A stretch of 64,000 nucleotides of DNA from Cruorifilaria tuberocauda (GCA_013365365.1 JABVXU010000280.1:1-64000), one strand, 5' to 3'; shown: positions 12,338-24,760, numbered from the stretch's first letter. Translations and numbers: made by a program. Notes: generated by a model not told the origin, from the sequence alone.

Positions 12338-12560
12338 ATTATTATTACGTTACTTTATCATTACGTTCTGAATGAAGTATTATTACGTTACTTTATCATT
12401 ACGTTCTGAATAAAGTATTATTACGTTACTTTATCATTACGTTCTGAATATAGTGTTATTACGTTACTTTATCATCATTACGTTTCTTTATCAATTACAT
12501 TCAGAATAAATTATTATCACGTTTCTTTATTAATTACGTTTTGAATAAATTAGTAAATGT
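12338..12560 (+). repeat. 38-bp tandem repeat (ATTACGTTACTTTATCATTACGTTCTGAATAAAGT type)
   Basis: ATTACGTTACTTTATCATTA begins at 12344, 12382, 12420 and 12458, exactly 38 bp apart, followed by one or two degenerate copies to about 12560. Each unit carries two TTACGTT words in otherwise A/T DNA, so the array clusters CpG-containing ACGT sites. Confidence 0.9.
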
Positions 12561-12798
12561 TTGATTAATTATCTCCCTGGAAATTTGATTCGATAAATTT
12601 CTTATCTTTTTTATTTTTCGAAAAAAAAACAGATAGTGATAAAATTTAAAACTGTTGTTGGCCGTTCATATTATCGTACAGAAAAAGAAAAATTGCAAAT
12701 TGCAAATCTGAAATTTTCTCATTTGATAAATCGTAGCAAAAAAGAAATATGAAATAACGATTATTTTCTTTTATCGTTGTACTTTAACGAAAATAAAA

Positions 12799-12832
12799 TT
12801 AATCATCAAAATGAAATCATTTTGATGATTAA
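12799..12832. repeat. Perfect 16-bp inverted repeat, 2-nt spacer
   Basis: TTAATCATCAAAATGA is followed by AA and then by its exact reverse complement TCATTTTGATGATTAA. It could extrude a cruciform or fold as a hairpin RNA. There is no T tract or gene next to it that would suggest a terminator. Confidence 0.9.
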
Positions 12833-12926
12833 GATTTAACAGTCATAACATGGAAAATTGGTATGAACGTGAATTTATACTAAATCAATTACTATTATAT
12901 TTAATAAAAAGATAGGTTTTAGATTT

Positions 12927-12928
<2 letters not shown>

Positions 12929-13009
<81 letters not shown>
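12929..13009. repeat. (AC)n microsatellite, about 40 units
   Basis: An uninterrupted run of about 40 AC dinucleotides, followed by GACTCACATATATATATATATATGATG. A second, shorter CA tract at about 13081 to 13114 ends in the same CAGACTCATATATATATATA sequence, so the whole cassette appears duplicated. Confidence 0.95.
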
Positions 13010-13012
<3 letters not shown>

Positions 13013-13119
13013 TCACATATATATATATATATGATGTTACACTCAGACACATGGCACATACACGTATGAAGACACGCATGCACACACACATACACACACA
13101 CACACACACACACAGACTC

Positions 13120-14170
13120 ATATATATATATACATGTACACTTATACAAACATATGCATACTACGAACGAAAATTTGTTTATTTTAATTTTGCTTATTTC
13201 ACAGCTAAATGCTTTTTTTCAATCATCTATTTTCTCCTTTTTTTTCTTCCAACAAAATATTTATACTTTTTTTGTTAGGATAAATAATGAGAAATAACGA
13301 TAAAGATAAAAAAAAAAACCAAAAGGAGAAGTTATGAAATAAGAGAGAGAGAAAAAAAGAATGAGAAAAATAATCATACATATATTTCAAATTAAAGCTA
13401 ACGTTAAATCGAAAAAGTCATTTATGATCAATGATGATATTTCGAAATTTTAAATGATTGAAAATATAAAAAAGTTCGACGATAAGCTGAGGAAGAAAAA
13501 ACGAAAACGAATAAGCCTAATTATAGAATGTAAGGAAAAAAAGAAAGTGAAAGTAATAATAATGTTAGTGACATGATTATTAATAATAGCGATAAATTGG
13601 AATTGAATTGAGAGAAAATATATCATGAAAAAACTGAATGCCTTTTTTTTTATTTTTGATTGTAATAAATAAAATTTTAATTCATCTGTGATACAATCCT
13701 CCCATTATCTTTATCCATTAAATTATCATTCTATTATCATAAATTTCAAATTAATCTTATCTATTCGCCTATCTGCTGCTTTCAGTTTAAGAGAAGGCAA
13801 TGAAATTGAGTAAGCTTGAAGAATTTTAGCCTATAATAGGAAAAAGCATTGATCATTTTACTAGGGTAGGACTTTATTATAAATGAATTTCATAAAATTA
13901 TTAGAATTTATCAAATTTTTTTTTTGGTATTATTGCTACAGAATGAAAAGTTAATCGAAAAATCAAAGACTAAAATAAAAATTTTTTGACTATCCATAAA
14001 ATTATCATTTTGATTTCGAATTATCAGAAAAAAGAAATTTACGATTGGGCAATTAATCTTTTAAGTAAAAATTAAACTTTTTTCTTTTGAATATTATCTT
14101 TAATATTGAACTTATTTATACAATTTTTTTTTCTTCAATCACTTAATCAATAACGATCATATATTTGGGA
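13120..14170. other. AT-rich intergenic DNA, no gene seen
   Basis: A/T-rich sequence with poly-A and poly-T runs. Frames are short and encode low-complexity Phe/Lys/Ile peptides. Confidence 0.6.
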
Positions 14171-14176
14171 TTGTAA

Positions 14177-14350
14177 ATTGGAGAAGAAATTTCTAAAAAT
14201 TATTCATGATATTTTGATAAACAATACTTATCAGATTAACTGATTGTTATAAATTAAATTTAACATAAATTGGAGGAGAAATTTCTAAAAATCATTCATG
14301 ATATTTTGATAAACAATACTTATCAGATTAACTGATTGTTTAAAATTAAA
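14177..14350. repeat. 92-bp direct tandem duplication
   Basis: ATTGGAGAAGAAATTTCTAA at 14177 and ATTGGAGGAGAAATTTCTAA at 14269 start two copies that stay almost identical through TTGATAAACAATACTTATCA and GATTAACTGATTGTT. High identity in an otherwise decayed region suggests a recent duplication. Confidence 0.9.
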
Positions 14351-17176
14351 TTTAAAATAAAACGAACCCGAGAGTTTTCACTTTTCTAATTTCTTTTCCA
14401 ACGTAAATTTATCACTTTTTCGAACACTCCAGAGATAAAACGGTCACACAGAATGAAGTTAGTAGAATATTGTTTTTTAATCAAACAACCGAGTCACAAT
14501 AGAGAAACAATAATACAATAAGTTGCATTAATTAATTCAACCATTTTTATTTTCAATTCTTAAAAAAATTTTTTTCACATTTTCAATTGCTCAATTTTGC
14601 AGTAAATTTCCAATGAAAACTATAAAAATTTGATATGCTAATTTAATAAATCGATTGATAATTCAATATATTAAATCTTGAATTGCTTTATATAATAATT
14701 ATAAAATCGAATAAAATCATGACAAATTAGCTATGTTAATTATTTATTAGCTCAAAGTATTCATTCATCAATTGCAAATGGAATTTAAAAATTCAATTCT
14801 TATAAAAAGTTAAAAGAATTATTCTCGTTTCTCATTAATATTATCATACTGCAGACAAGAATGGAATTTATACGATTGAAATATTACTTCTAGATTTATT
14901 ACTGTTGAATTCCAATTAAACTGTTAAAAAGGAGGAAAAACTATTGTACTTAAAAAAACCTCTTTCATTTGTTGAATATCAATTGGTGATTATAATTTAC
15001 TTTGTAAATAAATCAATTGATAAGTATCCCTTGTACATATATCATAAATTATTTTTACTTTATAAAAATTGTAATCAGAATTTCAATTTAATCATTGATT
15101 TTATAGATATTAGTACAACCTAACAGCATATCATCGAGAAAAGCATATAATATTTGCTTCATCAATTTAAAATAGGAAGACAAAAATGAAGAAACAAATG
15201 TCTTTTGCTACTTTCTCATTGTTTATCTGTAATTTTATGATATAGGATTTTAAAAATAGTGTAAAGTTCGCTACGAAACAAACAATAAACCAATGAAATA
15301 TTACAATTTAGAGGAAAATTATGAAAAAAAAGCTTAATATGTGAAGTATTTCAATTAATTTTAATCTTTATTGGCTGACTGCTGATCTATTCACATGATA
15401 TTACAAGATGAATTGATAAAATTGTAGCATTTTTAAAAAAAATCAAATTATTCTACTATTTTTTATCATGCAACGATAACTATTGACAAATACTGATATA
15501 ATTTGAAATGGTACAATTTTCTAAATGTATAGAAAGACAAATAAAATTTAAAAAATATATATAATTGTCAAATGATCAAAATTCCTTCTTTCTTCCCATA
15601 ATCCATAGAAATGGGTGAAGGGGGAGAGATATGCAAGAGATGGAAGAGCACGAGATGAGATTTTAAAAATGAGGTAGCTATAGTTAAACTTCGAATGATC
15701 TTCTTTTTAGGAAATCTTATTGCTTTTCAAAAATTCACCTAATCCTAATCTTTACTTAATTATGTTAGTACTACTAATAAGATGAAGGAAATTTCATAAA
15801 TTATTTGACAAGTTTCCGTTATTTATCTTTTAAATAAATTTTAACATTGACTGATCAATAAATCAATGGATGGAAAGAAAAGTATGAAAGATGAAAAACC
15901 TTGGAAATTCGATACCGTGCAAAAATATACAGATCAACTAATGGCATAGGAAAAAAAAAATGGTACATAATACATGGAAAGAGGATGAAAAATATTGCCA
16001 AAGAAAGTCTATTACACAAATATTAAAATTCCTATCAAAAAATATCAGTGTAAAACAAAGGAGGAAAAGTAGCATGCTAGCGTAATCTAACAAAGTAAAA
16101 CAACATTCAAGCCTAATAAATTTCGAAATTATCTTTTAAAACTTGAAGACTCTGGAAAGAAAAAATTAAATTTTTAAAATCATTATCCTAAAATTTTCGA
16201 AATGATTAAAAAACAATCCTTTACAGTCATTTTTCAAATATACATTACCATACACACAATACAACTCCTCGTAAAAACGAGGACAATCAACAACGTAATC
16301 ACGACGACGAAAAAAATAAATTTTAAAAGATAGGACATGTTCTTTTTGCCGGACAAACAGATGAACATCATATATATCGAAACAATGTCTGTCAGCGGAG
16401 AGAACATAACCCCGGTTGGTCTTAAGGGAAACACTGAGACTTATCTTTTAAAGACGTATTGAACAGAATTATCAAGCAGTTCGAGGATTAAATTCTCATA
16501 GAAAACGCTGAAGTTAAAGTGTTTTGGGAACATAATCTCGAATAGCTATTTAGACCTTAAATAAAACATACAAGCAATCATAGCATATTTACACAAAAGT
16601 ACAGGAGCAAATTAGATTCAGAATAAAAAGCAAAATATTGAGAAAAAAATCTACATAAATATACACTTCAATCCCTAAAAAATAAGAGCAGCTTCAATTG
16701 ATTAATACTGGCTTTATATAGCTAGATTACATCAGCACAAAATCCAAAGCTATAGCTTCATGTCAAGTCGATTTTTTGAGTCATTTTCTCAATTTAATAA
16801 TTTTTCAAGTATTGAAATACAAATCATAAAATTCAAAAAGGAAAAAATGCTAAGTTAGCACAATTTTAAGCTTATTATCATGAACTGCTAAGCATTAGAA
16901 GTATCTAAACTCTGGTTTAGCTAATTCAATTGCGACGTAAAGTCAACGTCTTTCTATTAATTCTTTCATAATAAAAGACCTAATCGATAATTTATGTATA
17001 GATCATTGCCATAGACCATAGATCTTTTTAAAAATCTAGATCTTTTAAAAATCATGGTGAAAATTTACAGAAAGAAAATATAAGCGTCTAGTTAGCATAA
17101 TCTGATTCCAGAAGTGCTTGAAGATTTTAGAAGAAAATTAGAAAACCTATCAACTAGTCGATTTTCAGACAATATA
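14351..17176. other. Intergenic DNA downstream of the slingshot-like gene
   Basis: About 2.8 kb without a supportable gene. GC content rises slightly after about 16,200, and the stretch from there to 17,176 probably includes the 3' UTR of the minus-strand phosphatase gene. A minus-strand frame at 16234 to 16434 has no recognisable motif. Confidence 0.5.
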
Positions 17177-20100
17177 TTATTGTGATATAGTAAGTGCGCG
17201 TACTTGTCGATTCGAGCAGTTGCTAGAAACTGGCACGCTTATGTGATCCCGTAACTTCCAGTCAGCTGTACTTTGCAATCGGAATGTTACCGGTCGTCGA
17301 TTTAGACGGCGTTCAGATAATGGAGACTCACTAGCATTACGAACATCGCCGCGACCTTTGGCTTCAAAACTACCAACCAAACTTTTGACCATATTTGCCA
17401 TACATTGTTCATTTTTACTACGAGCACGTGTAATTTCTTCACTCTGAAATTGGGAAAATGCAAACAAATTCGTCAATAAAATATTGCCTATTATTAATAA
17501 TGACTAGCTAAAACGTTCACATAAGCTCCATTTTTTTTCAAAATACGGCTTCTTTACTATAGATACAATAGAAAACATTCCAGTCAAAATAGTACAATCC
17601 AGACAAAAGCTTCGAATAATTCACCTTGCTTATAAAGCGAAAAAATGAAAAAAAAAAGAAAAAACTGACTGATTTCAACGACCAAAGAGACGAAATCGTG
17701 AAATTCCAATAAAGCAAACTCACATGCACGGCATTCCTATCACCTTTGTGCAATATACGACGAAAACGTACTAAATCAACAGGATTAGCTGATGTCGATG
17801 GTGTAATATCAAACTGATTTCTTTTCTTGAAAGCATGTAGCATACCTAAAATAGCACTTCTAACCACAAATTTTCCATTTTTTAAAGGATCTTTTACATT
17901 AATTATATTTACTACTTTTGAAGAACCTTTTGCATTAATTATACAGTCAAAAAGGAAAACTTCTGGATCATTGCTAAATCGCCATTTCAAAATTGAGAGA
18001 AATCACAAAGTGTTCGGAGACACTCCTCAGTTCTACAATCCATCATCCTTCCTTCCAAAAAGAACACTTACTTTCAAAATATGCCTAGCAGTAGTATTTT
18101 TTTTCCAAAGTTTATAATCATTTATTAAGCATTTCAGATAATAGTTATGACACTATTGCATACAACTATTAAAAAGTGAATATTATTTGTTTTTCAAAGT
18201 TGTCACAGTAATACTTTCCATTGCAATTTAATCAACTTTGCATAACGCTCTAAAAAATTTTACTATAAAATACCTCATCTTGATGGAATAATATCGTAAG
18301 AATTACATACTAACATACTAATATAGTTTTATGTTAGATGTAGATCATAAATTTTCTTTATAGATATAACCTTCAAATGTCCTGAGTTGCTCGACAAAAC
18401 CAATATTTGGTGTAATGCAACCCCTCTTATTTTTTACATGTTCCATCGCTTGCGAAAGTGCCCATCCATATTCCTGGTAAAAGCAAAATACTGATTAATA
18501 TAAGACAGTCGGTTAAATAAAACTCAGCGATGCCATTTATTTGAGATACCGCAATTCACTGAATAAATGCAACAGCTTTTCTCAGTTAATTTTGACCCTT
18601 CCGGATCCGAATAGCAAATATATATAAATGTGAAAGTAACCATACCTTCATTGCGAAAGCTATGACTGTAGACGACGATCGGCTAATGCCTTTTTTGCAA
18701 TGTACTAATACAGCACCTCCTTTTTCTCTTAAAAAGATAACTGTGAACAAAACAATCTGATCCACCATTAAAAATCTTAACTAAAAAGAAAAAAATCCAA
18801 GCTGCAAAGATTTAGAAACACTAAATTCTTACTTTGCTTCTTTAATAAAATGATTTGTTTGATTCCAATATTTCAGCAGTTCGGTACTAGCCTCATCCGA
18901 AACGCGTATTTTTAAATACTTTAAACGAGCAGGAAAAAAATTTTCGACTTCGTTTGTAACGTTAACAATGTATTTGACTCTAAATAAGTAAAATGTTATC
19001 GCAATCTACTTACATTAGTTTTCTTCAATACGGATGTAAAATTGTAAATTGAAAATGAAGTTAGAGTTCGAAATTCTCCATCAAATCATTTCATCATTAC
19101 CTCATTAAATTGCAAAATATGTTTTGAACCAAATTTACTGATCTATATCAAACTAAACTTTATAATTATAAAACAAATGAAAGCAGTTCATAAGCGCATC
19201 TAATTTACCTACCCATTATTTTCAAGCCATTGCCAGTCACATGCATTCCATTCAGTACCCAAATAAAGATAAGGGAAAATCTGCGATGCTTTATCCATCT
19301 GTCCCATAATAACCATCATTTGACGACTGATATAATCTTTATATTTGCTCAGCTTCATATGCATACTGTCTTCCACCTAAACAATTTTATCCTGATTTCC
19401 AAAGTCTGGCAACACACATAATATTATTTCAGCACACACGATTATAGAGAAAAATAATTTCAAAATCAACCTTCAAGCGAATATCTCTACTCGTAACTTC
19501 ATCCAAATCAGCAGTTTGCATCACCTCTTTCAACCGTTCGTAAATTCGAGCTTTTACTGAAGCAAATATAGTTTTTAGTGATGTAAACAGCTGGTGAACA
19601 ATAAGCAGTGATTAGAAAGGAACATAACGTCTAACTAAAAAACGATTTTGTTTCATAAAAAGAAATTACCGGAATCATCATCACTTCGGCAATCATGACT
19701 GAGTCGTTCAGCATCCTCACTCGTTGCTCCTAAATCATTACTAGCTTCACCAATACAACATGATGTCGAACGCTCCCTTCAAATTCCAAATTATTCAAAA
19801 AAAAATTACTTAAATTAAATTTAAGAGTTCAATAGAAGCTCTCTTTCAATGTTGCTATATCTTAATGGAAAATAGAATCAGCTTTTCAAATAGACCACGA
19901 ATGTTTTAATTATTGTAAGCATTTAGATATTTTAGTTACTTATTTCTAACTAGAAAAGGGAAAAATAACTGTAATAAAGTATAACTGCATATTACTTGAT
20001 ATTTCACTAAAGAGAAAAATTGAAGATATCTTTAAAATTGTAGTTATCGAAATTCAACGTCGTTTTCTAAACATTGGATATTGGTTTTTTTAAATAAGAG

Positions 20101-21677
20101 GAGAAATCAAAAAGCATAACAAATGGCTTCAGTAGAAACAAATTTCATTATGGATCAAAAAAAAAATCAGCAACCATCACCAATTGAGAAAAATCATAAC
20201 GGAACCAGTAACAAACCACATTGTGATTATTGCATCGTCCGATGATACTTGCTCATTGTAATAATCGATCAAACGCCTCCCTGTTCTTCCAAATTGCTGT
20301 ACTGAACTTTTTGCACTTTGTGCATCGATTAATTCCTATAAAACAGCATCCTTTAGTCCGAAACGAACTCCACTTAAAACAGCTGAGCCTTAGTCCGAAT
20401 GCAATTCGAACGGTTCATCAAATGAAAAATTAAAAAAATATGTAAAGTATACTTTATGTAATCTTTGAAACATTGTCCACATAGCCTGAACAGAAACAGG
20501 CCTGAATATATGTGATGATGAATCAAAATCAACAACCACACCACCATCGCCGTCTAAACTCACTCGAGTTGAAGCATAAATTGGAATAGTCACACCGATC
20601 CTATAATCTACCTGATTTTAAAAATCACCAGAAATTAATCATTTTATATATAATCTATGAAATTTCTTATATCATACATATTTGCAACCAGTTTAAAAAA
20701 AAAAAACTCAATTTCATGTAATTAGTAGTCGTGACTTTAAAACTAGCAGCAAATATTCGGTTAACTTACGCGACTTTACTATTTGGAAGACAATCAAGGC
20801 CCAGTAAAACAACTTCCCGGGTATTCTGGAAGTTAATCTCCCGATGACGCGCGGATGATACAACAGCTAAATAACGAGCGTGATTTATTGAACTAGTATC
20901 CTCAACTGCAGCTGACTGTAATCTTACAGCCATAGTAAGATTATCCTGAGGAGGTAATATATTTAGCATTGCTTGCAAATGTCCTTCGATTTCACCTGAA
21001 ATATAAGAAAGAGTACAAAAAAGATTTATAGATTTCGATTTGCAGTAAAACCTAAAACACATGATAAATTGCTCGAAATTATTTTTGACAACTTATTTGA
21101 AATCTCTTTATCCTGCTGCAACTTCCACCTATCGTTTATATTTATGTGCTTTATAAACTCAATTTTTTCTGTACTACATTTAATCATCCGTTTATCAAAA
21201 TTCATTCATATTTTCTGGAAATTATTTACTGATATATTGATTACACTAATTATCGATTACTCGTTTTTCGGTATATTGACTCGACTTGTCCAGTAAAGCT
21301 ATACGAACACTTACCACCAGTATTATGACGTCCGACATTTGTACGGTCGGGCTGCAATAAAATCACCGCAGTGCCTTTCACGTAAAAATAGCATTCTGTA
21401 CTTGGAACTGTTTCTCTGAATGTTGGTGAACCACATTCTGATGCATCAATATCCTGAAAAAAATTAAAAACACATATTAATTTTTATGATAAAAAAGATT
21501 TAATCAAAATTAACTCCATTAAAATTTAAGATTCATTTATTGAAACAAGCAAAATTTGTTTATCTTACTCATCAAATTTCTTATAAGCATTAACGAAAAT
21601 GATAAATTTATTACCGTCTGATCGAAATTGCCATTTTCACTTGGTGTCGGTGAACGTTGCACCGTTACCAGTGACAT
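17177..21677 (-). CDS. ssh: Slingshot-type cofilin phosphatase
   Basis: Predicted dual-specificity protein phosphatase that would dephosphorylate and activate ADF/cofilin to promote actin turnover. Thirteen in-phase exons give 576 aa: 21677-21615, 21453-21315, 20995-20770, 20600-20453, 20296-20220, 19776-19670, 19556-19471, 19376-19213, 18979-18833, 18727-18646, 18473-18371, 17845-17724 and 17443-17177. The start MSLVTVQRSPTPS matches the usual slingshot N-terminus. Then come the slingshot N-domain (SLDGDGGVVVDF, IFRPVSVQAMW), the DEK-like segment (ERLKEVMQTADLDEVTSRDI) and the catalytic domain (MGQMDKASQIFPYLYLGTEW, YIVNVTNEVENFFP). The P-loop HCKKGISR has Cys near residue 396 and the likely acid Asp is in RVSDEAS. 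The tail after the phosphatase domain is only about 125 aa, much shorter than in mammals. A stop at about 18350 allows an isoform reading through the exon 11 donor. Exon 4/5 boundaries are least certain. Confidence 0.93.
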
Positions 21678-21690
21678 TATTGAATTAAAT

Positions 21691-21700
21691 CTGAAATAAT
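21691..21700 (-). promoter_or_regulatory. Candidate spliced-leader trans-splice acceptor for the slingshot-like gene
   Basis: On the minus strand AATTATTTCAG ends 14 nt before the inferred ATG at 21677, with no in-frame upstream ATG in the short leader. TTTCAG just upstream of a start codon is the usual nematode SL1 acceptor form. It could instead be an ordinary intron acceptor in the 5' UTR. Confidence 0.5.
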
Positions 21701-22107
21701 TATACCTGTAATAATTGATAATAATGGTTCAGAAAAAAACGCAACCAATAGACAGACGTAAATAATAATCATACTGAATCTAATTTATATCAGTACGAAT
21801 TGAAATTAATCGATATATTTCATCAAATAGCATATTTCTACACTTCTTCATTGTTACTTGTCGTTATAACAGGAAGAGAAAAATACGATTTCAACTAATA
21901 TATACGAAATCATTCTAAAGCGCAACTAAACGAAAAAATTCATCGCAGCATCTAGCATTTGATATTTCAAAATTTGGAATTTAGAAATTAACCTCAGCTA
22001 ACCAGTGTTTATCCACAATAAATGAAAGAATAGCTAAAATGATAAAGAATGGAATCCTTCGTGGAAATATGAAAGTATCAGAACAATAAAAAGCTTGATA
22101 AAACTCA

Positions 22108-22372
22108 AACTTTTTTTTGGTTTTTATTTTGTTGGGTTTTTAACTCTTCTTCATCTGGTTGTTTTCTTTTTTTTTATTCGTTTAATTTTGTTTTTTTGTC
22201 TTTTATAAGTGTTTTTGTTTTGGGATTTGTTTGTGTTTCAGAGATTTTGTTACGGTTAGTGTTTTATAGTTGTTTTGTTATTTTTTCTAGTGTTTGTTTT
22301 TTTTTTATTCTGGTAGTATTTTGATGTTGTATGTTTTTCATGAATTAACTATGATTCCTATGTTGTTTTGTT
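22108..22372 (+). repeat. T/G-rich strand-asymmetric patch
   Basis: The plus strand is almost free of A and C for about 260 bp, with words such as TTTTGTTTTTTTGTC and GTTTTTGTTTTGGGATTTG. It lies about 450 bp upstream of the slingshot-like start (minus-strand sense: A/C rich). Skew of this degree differs from the surrounding sequence, which is A and T mixed. Confidence 0.7.
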
Positions 22373-23013
22373 TGTTGGGATATGGTAGGATAATCGCTAA
22401 AACTTGATAAACCGAAAAACAGCAAAATTATTTATATTATCCATAATACACAACACTTTTACATACAGCATTTGAATATAATATAATCACTATAAACACC
22501 ACATGACTGATAATGATAAGCTGATAAAATGCATGACGCATACTGATAAGATATGATAAAATGTATCAGGTATGTTATAACGTAATTCTATACGAACGTA
22601 ACATAACGTTAAATCTTTCATAAATCATTTCTAAGACATAAACATGAATATATATTTACACAAAATCATAGATTTAGTTTATTACAACAATTACATCTAG
22701 TTATTTAGACCCACGCAATATTGGCTAATAAAAATTAGCAAAAGAATTATTAGAAATGATTTTGAAATCGATTAAAACCTACCAATCGATATATTTATCA
22801 GGAATCCTGATTTCATTCTCTTCATCTTAAATGATTGCATATCAAATAGAAAACCATACCGATTAGACAGAGGAAACTTTAAACAATGCAATCAATAATA
22901 AATTATGTAAATTTGAGAACGTTAAAGCAGCATTGGGCGACCGCGAAATAATAACTTGGCCCGACATTTCTGCATTCTGTGAAATTGTGATTATAATAGT
23001 GGTGCAGGTCACG

Positions 23014-23048
<35 letters not shown>
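23014..23048. repeat. (GTA)n trinucleotide microsatellite
   Basis: About 11 to 12 perfect GTA units. It lies between genes, so the repeat is not translated. Confidence 0.95.
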
Positions 23049-23179
23049 TAAATATGAAAGTAGTACAATAATAGATAACTGGATATAAATAATCGTTGTA
23101 TAAGTTGGAGATGGATGAATTAAGAGTTATGTTGTATTCATATGTAAGTTTTAATCAAATTTCAAGTTAACAAAAAAAA

Positions 23180-23292
23180 ATTTAAAGTAAGATTTAAATT
23201 CATCTTTACGTTACTAATAAGTTGATAAATATTTCATTTAAAGTAAGATTCAAATCTATCTATACGTTACTAATAAGTTAATGAATATTTCA
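23180..23292 (+). repeat. ~57-bp direct tandem duplication
   Basis: TTTAAAGTAAGATT is followed by CATCTTTACGTTACTAATAAGTTGATAAATATTTCA, and the unit repeats about 57 bp later with a few substitutions (CTATACGTTACTAATAAGTTAATGAATATTTCA). Confidence 0.85.
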
Positions 23293-24760
23293 TGTTTTTT
23301 TATACGGTTTATTTTCTCTATATGATATTTTGTTTCATTGTATTTTCACTTTATTAGATAGTTTTTATGAGACGTTCTTTTTCTTTTTTTTTTTTCGATT
23401 TTATATGCTTTATGTTGTATCACTTTAAGAAGATAGTGTTATCATTGTGTTTCAAGAGAATGATTCAATTGTCTTATATCATCTTTGGCAGAGATATAGC
23501 CACGCATATGGTGATTTCATGTTTGTATAATCTTCGGGAATTAGGTTTTGTCGGAGAAAAACCGAAATTACGTAAAAAGAAATGTTAAATCCGTAGATGA
23601 TGAAATTATATGGGAAACTTTTGTGTAGATATGCTCAGTTACAACAGATCCTATGCCTTATTTTATCTCAGATCATTGTCACTTCACTTTTTTATTTCAT
23701 CATCATCTTCAAGGGATGACTGAAGGTTAAGTTACCATTGTTTTAACCACAGTTTCATCATCATCTATAAAAGATGATGGAGGATTTACCATTTGACATA
23801 ATTCTGTAGTCAGATATCTTTAATCTGATATCTCCCTATCAATGCGCAATATCTCAAAGAGGAATCGTACTGTAGGGAAAAGACACAAATTATCTTGCAA
23901 TCCGTATTATCATTAACATTTCAACATTTCAATATTATTTGGTTAAGATTAAGTAAATTATTTATGCATAATTTGAAATTTCTGATGTGTCATCAATTTG
24001 CCGAATTCCTAACAACTGTGTTTTTTTCTATATAAGATATTTATCATTGAGGGATTAGGTCACCCATGTGGAAAATCCATTGTATCAAGGAATTTAAGCA
24101 ATTTTTAAGGGAAAAGATTGTTTGTCGAGGATATATAATAAGGGAAATAAATGTCGAGAAAACACACAAATTTCTGAAAATGTTGCACATTTTACAATGC
24201 CACAACATATGTGGTAACCATTGACTGAAACAGTATTTTCTCTCCTTCGTAAGAAACACTTCGTTAATACAAATACGAGTTTACTTGAATGTGCGCCACA
24301 AGAAATTATTGAGCCATTTTAAGCTATACCCATAAATTAATTACATATTTAAAGAACTTTCAAAACTGTGAATTAATATTTTGAAATTGCAAATATATAA
24401 ATAAAAAAAATAATAAAAAAACTTCGAACTCTTCTGCTTAACAATAATATATACAAAAACCATGGCGGTTCAATCACAGTGCTCTATTTAACGTAAACTT
24501 AACACCAACTGAGACAACTTTTAGCAAAATCATTCGTTTAAAAACTTCATATACTGCTTATCTGCAATGACACTAACGAAGTCATTTGGAATCGGTTGGA
24601 TTTTAGAAAACCATTTTTATATGCTTTTTTTCAAAATTATAAATTAAATTTACATTAATAATAAACACAGGCAATTTATGAAGTAAAAAGTTCGCCTTTC
24701 TTACTTCAATTAAACCGTAATAATTTATTTTCCGATTTTCAGAAGTTTCCGAGCAAAGAA

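Larger units (their letters stand above)
21701..24760. other. Intergenic region between slingshot-like and USP46-like genes
   Basis: About 3 kb. It holds a T/G-rich strand-biased patch (22110-22370), a (GTA)n run (23014-23048), a 57-bp direct duplication (23180-23292) and the probable promoter of the slingshot-like gene. A 73-codon plus-strand frame at 23367 has no domain or conserved motif. No gene is supported. Confidence 0.6.

Noticed and set aside
12799..12832. Hairpin as a bacterial-type terminator
   Set aside because: Nuclear animal genome, no gene ends here and no following U tract.
12885..13278. Frames of (Cys-Val)n or (His-Thr)n
   Set aside because: They are translations of the AC/TG microsatellite with no non-repeat homology.
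1..17000. Wolbachia or organelle DNA insertion
   Set aside because: No bacterial or mitochondrial coding frames, rRNA or codon pattern; the region is simple-repeat and A/T-rich only.
23367..23588. 73-codon plus-strand frame between slingshot-like and USP46-like genes
   Set aside because: No conserved motif, Phe-rich start over a T run, and no partner exons.
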